Below, one piece after another: positions 49,707 to 63,390 of a stretch of 64,000 bases of DNA. A program made the translations under genes and the position numbers. Origin of the DNA: Onchocerca volvulus (Eukaryota > Nematoda > Chromadorea > Rhabditida > Onchocercidae). The stretch spans positions 5,728,616 through 5,792,615 of the forward strand of contig HG738139.1 of assembly GCA_000499405.2 (NCBI GenBank), given 5' to 3'. Numbering within the stretch: the first letter of the stretch is position 1; each line of letters opens with the position of its first letter. The notes below the pieces were generated by a model. That model ran no database searches and was not told the DNA's origin. It saw only the letters and a list, made by a program, of their open reading frames with translations.

Positions 49707-51281
49707 CGTATCATTGAACCATGAAATTAGAGTGCAATGACAACACAATTGAAAATTTATGAAATGAAAGAATAATAATCCTTTCCTTCATCTTCTCCTC
49801 TTTTTCCAGTAAAATGAATGATCATTTCAAATTGTGCACAATATTTGCTAAGAAGATTTTTGTGATTGTCATCTTTACATTCCTTTCGTCCTATTTCCCT
49901 CTTTCTGCTTGAAACTTCAGTGCTCATTGCTCATACGTACACAAAAATTATCCGCCATTACTCATTTCACAAACAACAAATCCAGACATCATCGTTAACG
50001 AAAAATATTCCATCTTTCTCTATTTCAATGATCATAAATTTCCATGTCAGAAAAAGCTCTTTTATAAAATATAAATTTAATAATGCAAAAAAACTTTTGA
50101 TAATGCTTCACATAACAAGTTGAACTAATAGAAATTACTTAATTAATTGCAAGATTTGGATACTTCATAGATAGCCTGAATTGATTTTCAGATATTTCAA
50201 TCAAGCTTTAAAAGCCAGTAAGTCAGATGTTGGTCATCTTTCAGTAATCGATGCAAAATAATGTGCAAATACTTCACTTTTAATATTTAAAAAATTATCA
50301 TAAAATTTCCATATATTAGATTGGACAAATCATTTGAAATTTGTTCAATCCTTTTGCTGTTGTAAATAAGATTGATTTAAAATTCCTTGTGTTACTTTGC
50401 CTTTGGATTATATAAACCATTTTAGATTTGTTTAGTTTTTTTTCCTTTTTTTTTTTTTTTTTTTTTTTGGAATTTCAAGAAGTTTCTGGCAAAACATCGC
50501 AAAAACGAATGATTTTTGAGATGTTCTTACAGACTTTGTTTAATTTGTTTAAAGACATGTGTAGGGCTATTTTGTCATTTGTCTGACAGCTTTATTTAAA
50601 AATTTGATTAACAATTTTTTTAAAGAAAAACTTCATTTAAATAATTTCAAGTTCTTATTTTCCAGAAGTTAATAATCCTGTTTTTAGTGCGCTTGTACAA
50701 TTCGCAAATATTTGATAAACGAATTTCCGAAAATCTTTTCAAGTGTTTTTCAACTTTTGGGTTTTTCCAATTGCTAAATACAAATGTATTGTCATCTAAT
50801 ACATCAGCTAGATTATTTAATGAGATTAGAAAATTTTAAACTATTTCTTCGATCCTGTCAAGAATTTGACTGCTTCATTTATCTGATAACCCAGATATTT
50901 GAAATAATCTGAGCTAACAAAAATCCTACATCTCCGGTTTACGATTCTCTGGAAAAATTGGACAAGTTCTTTGGATTTTTTTTTTTAGTATTACGCATAT
51001 GCATAATTTTATTTTGCATAAGTATTTAGTAGACGTTTTGTAATTTTATGATTAAGGTATAGTTCTTTAGATGTTTTGAGAAAAATTTTTCTTCAGGTAT
51101 TTTTTTTTGAGATATTCGGGAAAATCCTTATATACGAAATTACTTAAAAATACAGGAAGTACTTATCTTTACGAAAACATTGCAAAATTTTCTGCTCTTT
51201 CAACTCTGATACTTTTCTAATCTCATAATACACTTTTTCCGCAGACTTCACATCGTTATCAAGATAAATTGGAGATATCAA
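49707..51281. other. Intergenic region
   Basis: Between divergent genes. A 33-codon frame at 49814-49915 follows a TTTTCCAG acceptor and resembles a signal peptide (KIFVIVIFTFLSSYF) but stops at once, so it is not called. A T-run lies at 50445-50468. Otherwise featureless. Confidence 0.45.
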
Positions 51282-51711
51282 ATGTTACAGCCAATAGTTA
51301 TATCACCAACTTCTGACGATTCAGTGAAAGAGGCAGCTGAGAGATGCGGGATTTCATTAAATGTTACTTTCATGCTGTTAAGTGGTTCGTAAGTTTTTAA
51401 TTAAAAAGAGACATGTTATTCTACAAGAATTATAGTTATGGATAAATTAAGGGCAAAGATTATATATTGGCATATTGCAAGTATACATCTTTATATTTCA
51501 GTTTTAGATATATTAACCCGTGATTGATTGATAGAACAATTAAAGCAATTAATAAAAATTAACATTACAACAAATGATATCATTGTATTAACAAAAACAA
51601 CAAGCACAATTGCTCCTAATTTGTATTTCATTTTTCTATGTTAGCCATCTCGTTCAATTATTTGTTTGCCGCCAAGAATATGAGGAAATTTGTCAACTAT
51701 TATCGAATTAA
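51282..51711 (+). CDS. Small two-exon ORF, 57 residues, unrecognised
   Basis: Exon 1 (51282-51388) ends in a consensus donor TTC|GTAAGT; exon 2 (51645-51711) follows acceptor TATGTTAG; phase 2 is kept and the ORF ends in TAA. The start codon comes 38 bases after a strong acceptor TTCCGCAG (51237-51244) with stops upstream in frame, fitting a trans-spliced or spliced 5' UTR. Residues include MLQPIVISPTSDDSVKEAA and HLVQLFVCRQEYEEICQLL, with no signal peptide. I do not recognise it; the N-terminal style loosely recalls the start of TRAPPC8/Trs85, but the rest of such a protein is absent, so a truncated copy or an independent small gene are both open. Confidence 0.35.
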
Positions 51712-51748
51712 ATATACTAAAATAAAAAATTCGAAACTTGAAATTATA

Positions 51749-52872
51749 TTATTCTTCATTAAATGATAATAGATTTCGATGATGGAAGCAATCATAATTC
51801 TTGAAATTCATCATTTCTTCACAAGTACTGGGAATCCATACTTTACTACATCTGCCCTGTACTGTGCCATATTCCGTTCTGATTATGCTATCATAATCAT
51901 CTGGTATCTTACTGCAGGACAATTCAACAAATTTCATCGGTAGATGGTCTGAAAATTTAAAATCAAGTCAAAAATTTGATATTCAAAATCGTAGCAAAAT
52001 GCAGTTATATTGTCAGCATAATTGCATTTCCTCAAGTACGAAAAAAAATTCCAGATTTTCCAGAAATTCCAGATTTTGTAATATTAAAGGCAATTTCTGT
52101 CATATTTTGCCCTGATTCAATCATATTTTTGTCCTAACTTTCTTAGCCTTAAACTGAATAAAGGTTTTAAAAAAATTCATTCAAACATACTCAGATCATA
52201 TGAAAAATGGTTGATGCTACCAGACACTCAGATTATGGGAATATTAGAGTCGAATTTTCTTTAAAAAATCATAAGAGATTTAGAATTTCAACTTAAAATT
52301 CCGAAAAAATCTCATTTTAATATTTAGTGTATCAAACTGAGAAGTGTATAATTATGAAAATTAATTAATTGGAAATATTTAAGTCTACTGTACCATCCGA
52401 ATTCGGTATAACCAGCGATGATCTTGTAATTTCTGATTTAACTGCAATTCCATATTGCTGTGACGTATTCTCTGAGTTAATCTGTTCCCCATTCAATAAT
52501 TGGTTGAGTTGTTTGATATATCGAATTGCTTCTCGTAACGTAGAAGCTTTACTCATTTTTCGATCACGTGATAACCTCGGCAGAAGATGGCGTAATTTGT
52601 CAAAAGCTTCATTGATGCTGCAATCGATCTTATTGAAATTCATTGAAATAGAAAATTAAATGCCTTTCATCCATTAAATTAATCGGATATTTGCTGAGAA
52701 TTACAACAATGTTTTTTAAAACTTTACAATCATATCATCATTACCTGTACATTCGTTTTCGCTCTCGTTCATTTGCTGCCTTACGTTTTAATTCGTAAAA
52801 CAAAACATTTCGTTCTCGTCGTTTCTTTGCTCGCGTTTGTTTCCCATTTTTTGGGAAATACTGTTGCGACAT
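51749..52872 (-). CDS. bHLH transcription factor
   Basis: Exon 1 (52872-52745) and exon 2 (52617-) join in phase 2 across the basic region. The basic helix is RKAANERERKRMYS, helix 1 INEAFDKLRHLLP, a loop with LSRDRKMSKAS, and helix 2 TLREAIRYIKQLNQLL, a complete class II bHLH with the E-box-contacting Glu and Arg (NERER). The pattern is nearest FERD3L/PTF1A-type factors, which pair with E proteins in neural and mesodermal development (inference). Read straight through, exon 2 stops at 52365 (126 residues). Alternatively a donor GATG|GTACAG at 52393 joins in phase to an exon 51948-51749 (183 residues, ending NLLSFNEE); both models keep frame. A lysine/arginine-rich stretch (KKRRERNVLF) before the domain is a likely nuclear signal. 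Confidence 0.85.
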
Positions 52873-55800
52873 GAAGAAAAATTGAAATTTTCTATTTGAT
52901 AGATCACCTTACTGAAAGTGAATTGAAAATAAACAAGTAAAAATTGAAAATTTCATTTTTGTCAGTAAGAAACAGAAGGTGAAACTCTTCAAATTTTTGC
53001 TTTCCAAAACAGTTCAAAAAATAACATAATAATTTTTATGTAATTTATATGGATAGTTTTAAAAAAGTGAAACAATTATTCAAACGGGCTTTACCTATTA
53101 AAAAACATCACAAATATTTGAGAATAAAAACTAGATGGAATTTATAGAAATTCAAAATATATATTTAGACAGTTTCAACTTCAGAATGGAAGAAATGGTT
53201 ATGATGCACTTTAATAACAATCCAAATCTTATATTAATAACGACCCAAATCTGATTTATTCAACGTACGCAAAGAGCAGGTTATATCAGGCTCATAATAT
53301 CACTCTTGAGGATATATGAGTAAAATTTGTTAAAATTGTGAAGATGAAATCGTTGTAGACTGATGAAAAAATTAATAAGCGACCTTGCAAAGTTTGAATC
53401 GTGCAGGTGTTTATCAATAAATATTATTATCAAATATAACGATTATTTTACAATGCGTCAAAAAAAACTTACTTGAAAAAAAAAAGTATGAAGAGTTATG
53501 AATAGGTTATGAATTTTATGGAAATGATAAAATAAATTTCAAAAGACGACTTCTCAGACTTTTACTTATATATGCAGAAGGGAAGTAGTTTAGATCGTGG
53601 ATTGATAACTAAAGCATTTGAGGTAAGAATTACTTGCTTAAGCGATTACTTATGTTAAAAGGTTAATTATGACCATATGGTATAAGGATAAGGTTACCGT
53701 AAATATGCAAGTATATATCGCTACAAATTGTAAAATTGGCTCTTCTCTTGTTTGTTTTAAAATATTAAAATTGTGAGATTAAATATCCAAGGCAATTTAC
53801 TTAATCATTTAGCTAATTACTTCATTACTAATTTGCTCCTTATTTTTTGTACAGTTAATTATTTACTTCTCGAAAACTGGCACATTTGCGAAGGAGAAAA
53901 TGAGTCATTTGATCAATCAAGCAATGAACTGATCTAATGGATATTCTTATAGTTTATTTGCTTAACCATGTGATTCTATACTATTACTAATGTTTCATGT
54001 GTTTACATTATAAGCATAGAAGGAGAAAAAATTGATTAGATTACTAATATAACGATAGTTATATCAGAATGTAAATGGCCCAGCTATTTTAGTATTTCAC
54101 ACTTTTCTTATTCGATTTATATGCAGAACTTTGATTGCATATTCGCGGGAAGAAAAAATTCGGTGATTTTAAATTTACTTAAAAATAGATGGCGCATTAG
54201 TAGGAAATTAAAAATATGAATACCAATTGTTCAAACTTTTAAGATTTGTGGATAATTCAAAGTTAAAGTAGTCAAATTCATCTTTAAACAATTTGTTGTT
54301 TAACAATCTAAAGATTTTGAATGCAAAATTAGATGATAACTATGGAAAAATAAAACAAAGCAATTCATTTGAGAATTATAAACAATAAAATATTTTCTGT
54401 CCAATATTCAATAATAATTAAAACATAGTTCAACATGTTGCTTCCGAAAATGATATTTCTCACTATGTCATCGATAACTAGCGAGGTTTAATGATCGGAT
54501 AATTTTAACTCAATTTTCACTTCCAATTCATTTAATTAAAACTATAACTTACTTTTAGATATGAGTGATATAAACAAAAATCTTTTACCTTATTCTTCAG
54601 CAGAATTGAAACACCATATAAAGTAAAATAATTGATAAAATTAATAAGTAGCCTTGCAACCAGTATAAATTTTAAGGTTTGGTTGGATATTTTGACATAG
54701 CAAAATTTTTAATAATATGGGAAGAAATCTCTCATACGTAGGAAATGCACGAGCTGATAAAAATAATTTTATCCGTAGATAAAATAGATGACGAGTTTGA
54801 GTAATAATACAATAAAGAATTGTAATTAAAATGTTGACATGAAGGGTTGAGTCAGCATTGCACTTATCCAAAACACATTATATCAAACTCGTGGAAGGAA
54901 TTGCGTCAGTTGAAGTGGATCCATTCATTTAAACGTACGACCATCGTTCATCGTTTTTAATAATACTAAGCATTTCAAGGGTCCTTCTTGCAACTGTAAG
55001 CAGCAATTAAGCATTTAGGTTGTATGGCAATGCTCGAAGTCTTCTTCTATCAAGAAAAAGATTCGCCAAAAGATTTGACATTTAGGTTGTATGGTAATGC
55101 TCGAAGTCTTCTTCAATCAAGAAAAAGATTTGCCAAAAAATTTTGTCAACAAAATTTTATATTGAAAGAAATTAAGTACATTGTGGATCTTTATAGTTAC
55201 AAAAAAAAAAAAAAAAAAATTCTTTTCCTCATTTTTTCGCTTTAATTTATTGAATCGTTGGAGTGTTCCAGAAAACGAAAAAAAAAAATCATTAAATCAT
55301 GGAATTTTTTTCATACACAAAGAATATTACTATCATTCCACTATTCATGATTGAAACAGATGAAAAACGAAAGGGTACGATAAGAATTATCCATCTCAGC
55401 TTATAAATAGCAAAGCAATCAGCTCAGATTCTGAGGTACGCACGAGACACAATATGCATATTATGTAACACTTAATCCGGAAGGGATTATGTATGTACTA
55501 CAACTAAACAGCAGTTGACACAATCTATTAACAAACCCTAATTGAGTATACCAATGCAGTTCACTCTTATCCCTCATTTTGTATCTTGAAATAGTCCTTC
55601 GTCTTGTTTTATCGTTGTTTTTATAATGTATGATCTATAATTGCTGAGAAAGAGAAATAAATGAGGTATTTAAAGCATCTTTGATAAGATAAACACAAAT
55701 TTTTGCTCTTACCCAAATATCTCCAACTTTTCGTACACTTTTAAAATTTCCAAACTCGAATTTCTCACAAAAAAGTTGCAAATACTTTTTCCTTTGTACA

Positions 55801-56161
55801 GAAAACATTTTCGCAAACTTTTTTTGCAAAAAAAGAACCTTCATATACCTAATAAATATTCTTTAATTTTTATCTTCAGTTTTCTCTAATTTTTTCATTG
55901 ATTCCAATTGCAAAATGTGCTGAAGAATAGTTTAATCAAAAAAGGTTTCCAGATTACAACAATATTTACTATGCACATATAATTAACAATATTATCATAT
56001 ACTAAATTATGATATTTCCTATAATCTACTGGATCTAGTTGGGAGCAAACAAATTTCAATATCAAAAATACAGCTTGCTTACCAAAAATATGATTAACGG
56101 ATGAGTAAATCTAATCATTTAAAGCTCTATTCAAAGAATTCTAAAAGCAAAATAATTAGTT
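52873..56161. other. Intergenic between bHLH and TMX2 genes
   Basis: Three kilobases of AT-rich DNA with A-runs (about 53463-53488, 55200-55219). Open frames are short and unsupported. The 67-bp tandem duplication at 55012-55145 is listed separately. Confidence 0.5.
55012..55145. repeat. 67-bp tandem duplication
   Basis: The unit starting CATTTAGGTTGTATGG and containing CTCGAAGTCTTCTTC and CAAGAAAAAGATT occurs twice with a 67-base period and only a few mismatches. 67 is not a multiple of three, so a shared reading frame is not being kept; it sits in noncoding DNA. Confidence 0.85.
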
Positions 56162-58136
56162 TTACTTTTCTTTCTTTGATTGTTCATTCATGAACTGTTC
56201 TTTTTCATGCTTCGTCATATTTGATTTGCATTCTTCATATAAATTAATGAGATCAAATGTAAGAATACAATTCTCCTGAAAGAAGAGACTTGCAAATCTT
56301 AGTTAAAGAATGTTGACAATAGCAGCGGTTTTATCAAATTATAGAAATTGTCCAACTAAAAACAAATTTATTGGAATGGCTTTTGTTTGAATTTTTAAAA
56401 ACTCATCCTACTTTTGTGAAAACGAAAGGCAGAGCACGTCGATTATGTACTCCAGGTCGTCGCTGTATCTCCTTACCTTCTTTAAACAGCGAAATCTGAA
56501 AAAAAAAAAAAAAGGAAAAAGAAAAAAGAAACAAGTCTTCGGAAGAAAAATATGCACATCTTCGATTTCTACATTGGCATTCTGCAAAGATTTGAAATCA
56601 AACGGCCCCAAAATAAATTAAACATACCGTTGGCAATTGTTTACTAGTTGGATGTATATTAATACGGAATCTATTCGCTTCCTGCGACCATTTTCCTACA
56701 TCAAATTTCGCAAATCTGAGATTTGGCAAATGAAACCTTTAAAAAAATATTATAATAGCTTTATCTTGAAAAGCATACCCATATTTCTACAGACTAGTAA
56801 CACAAATTCGACACATTATCAGAAATGCAAAAAAAAAAAGAAAAAAAAATAATTGTTTACCTATCGCTTAATTCGGCAAAAACGGGAGAAATATGTCTGC
56901 AATCTGGGGACCAAGAGGTGTAAAAATAAATTAACCAAGTTATTTTTGTATTCCGCTGAATTTCTTCCTAAAAAATTATGTTTCATCAAAGAAATTGTAC
57001 AATATATAAAAAAGATATTATCTAAACTTACATATAATTCTGCGTTGTTATAAATAACTGTACTCTCTGATTCTGCACAAACTGGTTCTGGATAGAAAAC
57101 GGAATGTACTGCAAATACGACAATAAAGGAAAACTATCGTTTTCTTTGATACATCTTATAAAACTTATAAAATTAATTCAGTTAAATGGATTAATCTGGA
57201 AAATTGCGTAAACACTGACTAATACAGTTCGATAGTCATTTTCTTACAGGAATTACTTATTTATATTCCCACTCACCTCTTCCTTGATCTACCGAAGATC
57301 ATGCTAAAGTCAATAATCAAATAACCCAGAGAAGTTTCACAAAGTTCATTCAGATAAAAACGAACGATCGTTTTATAATTAACTAATTTAATAAGACTTT
57401 GATATTAAACATTTGTTTATATGGAAATTGAAAACCCGTAAAATAAGCTTACCCAAACAAATACAGATGTAGATAACACCAACAATAAAGTCGGCTCGCA
57501 AAAATAGAAAAATATTGGCCAATTTGCAAAACAGGAACATATTCGCGAGACAATGCATCCAGTTTGCTGCTTTCCGATTCTTATAAACTATCATAATAAC
57601 AAGGAATACCATAATCTCATGCTCCCTCTATAATATATTTTATTACGAACAATAGGATATTTGATATTTGAGATGACAGATTTAAAGATGCATTGATATT
57701 ACTACAAATCGTAATCCTTAATGTCATCAATTAATTAACTTATCTTAAATATATGGATGTTTCATGGGTTGTCAACAATATTTAATTTAGTGAACGGAGT
57801 TCGAAAACTAAGTGTTTACAATGAAGTTCGCCAGCTAAAGACAGCTGATACATAATACTAAATTGAAATATGCTTTGAATATAGCACAAACATCGATGAG
57901 AATCAGTTATTCGTAAGATTATTGGAACGCTTACTTTAGAAAGTCAAAAGTTAAAAAGACAAAAGATTCCGAAATAGACTTACTCGATCAAGGCCACATT
58001 CATTTTCCATGCTAAAAACGAAATTACATAGGCCATTTGTAATCTTTAAAACGAAGAAAGCGATTGACAGCATAACACCACCGATATAATAACCCGTCGA
58101 TTTTTTTATTTCTGTTAATACTTTAACGAACTGCAT
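56162..58136 (-). CDS. TMX2: Thioredoxin-related transmembrane protein TMX2
   Basis: Seven minus-strand exons: 58136-57984, 57627-57453, 57108-57032, 56967-56861, 56736-56628, 56495-56412, 56275-56162, giving 272 residues (human 296). The N-terminal membrane segments include GGVMLSIAFFVLKI (about 19-33) and, in exon 2, IMVFLVIMIVY and VGVIYICICL, with the family stretch ANMFLFCKLANIFLFLRADF. A thioredoxin-like domain follows: TWLIYFYTSWSPDCRHISP, LRFAKFDVGKW, HPTSKQLPTIS, LFKEGKEIQRRP. The active site is SPDC, one Cys only, as human SNDC, so ordinary disulfide exchange is not expected. The C-terminus ends KKEK, a KKXX-type ER retrieval signal like human KKDK. Known setting: ER and ER-mitochondria contacts, calcium and redox balance. 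Confidence 0.92.
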
Positions 58137-61100
58137 GTCGAACTATTGAAGGCTAAAATTTGTAAAACAATCGCAGGAAATGAAAATTGAAAAATAACAA
58201 AATAAAGAAGCGATTATGATGGTTCTGCAACTTTGATATGAAAAGGAGACATGGTTGTGTTTAGCTATCCAAAGGAAACATGACAAGAGAATATTTGGCT
58301 CTCTATTTGATTACTTCCATTGAATACAACATCCCCGCAAGTATGCATAATTGTTATGACAAAATAAAATAATTAGTGCTAGTAAACTGATAAATTTTAC
58401 GAACTTACGGCCTAATATTAGTTTTTAAGAATTTACTGGCCGACAATTCAGCGTAATGCCTCAAAACGATCGCATTGTGCAGAATTCATTCCACTGCCTA
58501 AACAATAACAACAACAATTAAAATGGATTGATATTCAAGAAGACTTTCAGGATCATCCATACGATCCATTTCTTAACCGACGATTATTACAAAGTATAAG
58601 GTCTATCCTCCAAATATGAAGAAATTCTTATCTTTTTTAACGAAATATGAATTTAATTCATTGATAGGCAAAGTAGAAAAGCTTTTTCCTTATAGTAAAC
58701 CTAGCATTGAAGGGAAAATAGAATATAGAAACAGTCGCCCCGTCAACAAAAGTATTACCATCTTCAACTTTACCTGTACTCTCACTCTCCCCGTTTTGTT
58801 TTACTCTCTCTCAACCATATATCAACAGTACTAATTTCCTTTATCTCCTAATCTTCTACAATATTATCCAGAGCGACCAATTTTCATTAACCTTAAACTC
58901 TATTCAAATACTACAGACATTTTTTTTGCTCCTAATCACCCTCGTCGTCATGAATTACTGCTCTTTGCCGATTTACTCTTTCTTCAGTACAATGTTTCCT
59001 CTCCCACCAACATCCCCTATCCTCTCCAAAATTACAGTGCTGTCTCCGACCTCTTCAACTATCTTACAATCATTCTTCACGATGCACTCTGCATCAACTC
59101 TTTTTTGTGGTTCATCTATGGTTTTGTAGTATCGCTGTGAAAATTTTTGATTCTTCTACTTTGAATGCTGTGCACTCTTCTCGAAGAAATTTGGGACAAA
59201 TAAGGTGTTGGGATTGGGATTGAACTGAACACTTTCAAACTTTATGCTCTTAAATTCAACATCTCTCTCTAAGTCTATGCCTAATTGTTTGGCCACAAAT
59301 ATTGTCGGCCATCAAATAAAATGGATAAAATGCAAGGTATGATATGTAATATGAAAAATATTTAAACTCGATGATGCATCGATGACAATTTCATTTATCG
59401 TTTCTTTAGTAGATGATTCTAGAAAAAGTGTGAAAATTTTAAATTCAAAATTTGGTGGTGAGATTTCAAAAAAAGCTTAATTTTGACGAAGATTGAATTT
59501 CTCATTCTATATTATATCAATTAGTCTCATTGAATATGATTGAGAATGCAACTCTTTATGATATAGTTGACACTGATAAAATATCACTAATGAAGTAACA
59601 GATAAGATAAATAACTTCAATATTAATGATTTTAATTTCACTCAGTCTCATTCGATGACATTCTTCTTACTCACTATTGCATAGTTTTCCGCTTTTTTAT
59701 TATCTGCAGATTGCATCAATTTTGCGTTTATAATGCGTCGAATTTAAGAATCGGAATACTTTAAGATATTCAAAAAACAGTTCAACAATCCTCAAAGATT
59801 CAAAAGCAATTTATCAATTCTCAACTTTTATTCATAATTGAACTGAAGATGATTGTTCAATCCAGTTGAATATATGTTTACTAGAAAATAATTTCGAGTA
59901 ATTGTGACTTTTTATCCTTTTTATTAATTATCCGGTTGTGAAATTTATAATATATGATGAAGAAACTTGATTATCATCAAAAAAAAAAAAATTAATAATA
60001 TTTTGATGGCAGCGATTAAGTGGTGGTGAAAAAAATAGCTAAAAGTTATTTTCTCCCAATGTTTGAAATTTCAATCGGTCATCACTAATCCGGTTTTTTT
60101 GGCAATGTTTACTGATTTTTAAAAATTATCTTGTCAGCAAAGGCACCATATTCTCCGATTATCATCTTTGACAACTTTGCAAGGTCAATCAATTTACTTT
60201 TCATGAATATATGCAAAATTTCTATTCACACTTTTTTTGCTAATTCCCTTTATTTTCTTGTTCTTTGGGTTAAAGTAGGCTCACAAAGTTTATGCATCGG
60301 TCAACGTTACCAGTTCTCGGATTTTTATGGTTTCAGAACAACTTCTATGCATTATTCAGTGTAATCGAAGATTTGAGATGTTTTTTAGAAGCAAAAAGTT
60401 GTTTCGAAAATTTGATGAGACGTACTTTATTTAAAACAGAAAACCTGTAAGTTATTAAAAGTTAACTGGAAGAAACACCGTGAATGAAATAATTAAAGTG
60501 TTCTTAAATGACTATTTTTTGAGCTATTTTGATACATTCAAACACATATGAGTAAAAGCCGTTGTTCTACTAACATTTTACGATTACACTTTTTTTGGAA
60601 AAAAATTTCACTGTACATTGAGTATGATAATACCAAAAATAACATTAAATTTTTAAATTTGAAATTATCATTTCTTCTATCAAATTTAGTTTCAAAAATA
60701 CACATTTGCTTTCAAAATCAAAACTGGAAAAGTTTTTATTCAACATTATCGAGAGCATTTTGCTCATGCGCGTTCTCGTAAACTGTTTAAACTAAAAGTT
60801 AGTTGCATTAAGAATGCAACTGAATGCCGGTTTTTAAATTTAGAAAAAAAAATTGTCAAATTTAATTTTAAAAAAAAGAAATTTTTTTCAAATTTTTTTT
60901 AAAACATAAAAAAACTTTAATAAAATTGACATTAATCTTTTTCTACTTTTTTCTCGCTTGGCAAATTTCTCACCCTTTTTAGCCAAAACAACGAAGAAGT
61001 GACTAAAAATTGCTTTTTTTTTGCTTTTTACAGATTGATGCTTGAAAGTTCTTTGTTCCAAGGTTTTTATAAACTGATGAATCGTTTTTCTTCGTTACTG

Positions 61101-63390
61101 GAATTAAGACAAATCATTTGATTGAACAGAGGATCGAAGACCAAGAGAAACAAAAATTATGAAATTCGCCGAATGTTTGAATTTGTTTTGATCTTTATGA
61201 TTTATTGCGTAAATTTAATTAAAAAATACTGAATTTATGATGACAAATTCTATTATTTACAAAATTAATGTGCTTGTAATTTCAAATATTCAAATAATAG
61301 CTCAAGATTGAAGTTGGAAATATGGAATTTGCTGAATAGTTTTCAACAGTAATGTTATTATAATTTGTTCATAAAACTTGTTGGAACGAAAATGTCATAA
61401 TCACAAATATACAGTCTCCACCTCTCCTGGCATCCTTTATATATCAAAAACTAGTATACTATTAAATGTGCTCTTTCCATCCCTATATATACAGAAACTT
61501 GTATACTAGAAAATGTATTTTTCCTCCTTTCTTTCCCTTCTTGTCCTGTTTAATTGCCATCGATGAAATGTCAAAAGTTTGTACTTCTCATTTCCAAATC
61601 TTGCAAATGCATTACCAAAAGTCTTTATCTTTTTCAATGAAGCAATTATGCCTTATTTCCTTCTACACTCATTCATTATAATTATGGCTTTATCCGACTG
61701 TTTTCAAAAATTTATTCATTGCTTATTTCTGTTCGAGCTTATTTTGAACATGACACATTCAAGTTAATTATTATGAGTTGTTGGCAGAAACTCGAAAATT
61801 TGTCAACATCGCGTACAACGTAATAATTAATTCAAATTTAAATTAGTGATTAGAATAAACTTTTTGAAAAGTAATGCATAAATTTGATAAGTACTCTTCG
61901 TTTGGAATTTATTACAATTACACTTTGATTAAGGATTGATTGATGAATTTATTTGCTATTTTGGTAAAGTTTTTTGTGGTTATTTAATTTAACACAACGA
62001 TGTACAATGTTTTTGAAATTTCCGTACTTTTTTTTTGAATTTTTTTAACAGAATTTTTTCAGTAACATAACATTTTGAAACACAGGGAAGAAAAATGTTT
62101 TATGATTATTATTATAACTTTTTGATATAAGAAAATGCCAACAAATTAACTTTCAAGAATCAATCAGATGTGTTTCAAAAGCTTTAGGAATATCGATAAG
62201 ATATTTTAACACGAAGATCAGATAATTTAAAACAGCGATATTCAAACTAATGCTTCAAGTTTAAAAAAAATGTTTGATTGGCTGGCATCATAAGCATCCC
62301 GGCCGTTAATCTTATTATGGCAAGAGCGAAATTTGTAGAATTTATATGAATAAATGTCGAATCGATGAAATGGATCAATTCTGAAGACATTTCAACTTTT
62401 TGCTTCAAATAATCTTTGGCCTATTTAGGAATTCATTCATTTTTTCTGATCCATAAATTTTAGACTAGAAATCAGAGATAATTAAATTTTATAAAATAAG
62501 AAGATAACTATTCGCATAAAAGTTTTGGATAATTTTTTACATCATTGTCTTTCTGTTTTTTCAGACAGCATGCATCAAAACAATAGATGCATATTTAGAA
62601 TTTTCATTTCCCATAAATGATAAATCGAAAAATTGATGAAGGACTGATTTATTTAACTCTTAAAATTTATAGTTTTGAAAATTATATGATGGCTATAGAA
62701 AGCAAACCAAGAACTTCTAAATTTTTTGGATTTCAACCTTTTAATATATTTTTTGTGAAAATTAGATAATTTAATTATGTTTGTTATTAACTATTATTAA
62801 CTTCAAACTGCAAAAGATATTTTTTTCAAGTGATTGTGTTATTATCACTTTCAATATGAAGTACAAATCATTGTATGTTCCATTTCAAACAATTACATTT
62901 TAAATTTGCTTAGAACACGTGCAGTGTTGTCTCTGAATCAAAAATATTTTAAAATACTTCTAGTGACCTTTGGCTTGCTGCCAGTAGTAATTATATCTCT
63001 TACTAATATGATAAATTAGGATACAGACTGATCAATAAACTTCAAAAATGGTGACATGTCATAGAATTTCCACTCCAAAAATGGTATTTTATGATGTTTC
63101 CCAACATAGTTTCGGATGTCCTTAATTAAAGTGCGAAAAATGCAAATCTTTATGCGATTACATACTGTCACATTTTCTGTTAGAAGAGAGGTCAGATTAA
63201 ATTGCTCGGAGAAGATGTTCATTCGGCATTTTAAAAAGGTCATTGACTTGAAATATGAAATGACTGCATTCAAATCAATGATTCATCGATGTTATACATT
63301 GTTGCAACGAAAAGTTATCAAAATTTAATCGATATTCATCTATGTTGTTAATTTAGATATATTGTCTACAAGGGTGAAAAAAAGAAAAAA
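58137..63390. other. Gene-poor 5.2 kb intergenic region
   Basis: No gene could be built. About 58600-59130 has higher G+C and a pyrimidine bias on the plus strand; the minus strand reads coding-like over a short piece there (DAECIVKNDCKIVEEVG, about 59090-58965) but stops surround it. The remainder is AT-rich with A- and T-runs (59981, 60850-60910, 61014). Open frames at 60131-60364, 61466-61767 and 63116-63328 have no motif or splice context. Nothing resembling a tRNA or known ncRNA was seen by eye. Confidence 0.45.

Noticed and set aside
49513..49740. Plus-strand frame with a long Leu/Ile-rich hydrophobic run
   Set aside because: It has no ATG start, the Leu run comes from a simple CTA/TTG-rich tract, and its second half is the antisense of the signal-peptide exon of the ET-module gene.
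60131..60364. Possible mariner or other DNA transposon remnant
   Set aside because: I looked for transposase motifs on both strands and found none; no terminal inverted repeats were seen around it.
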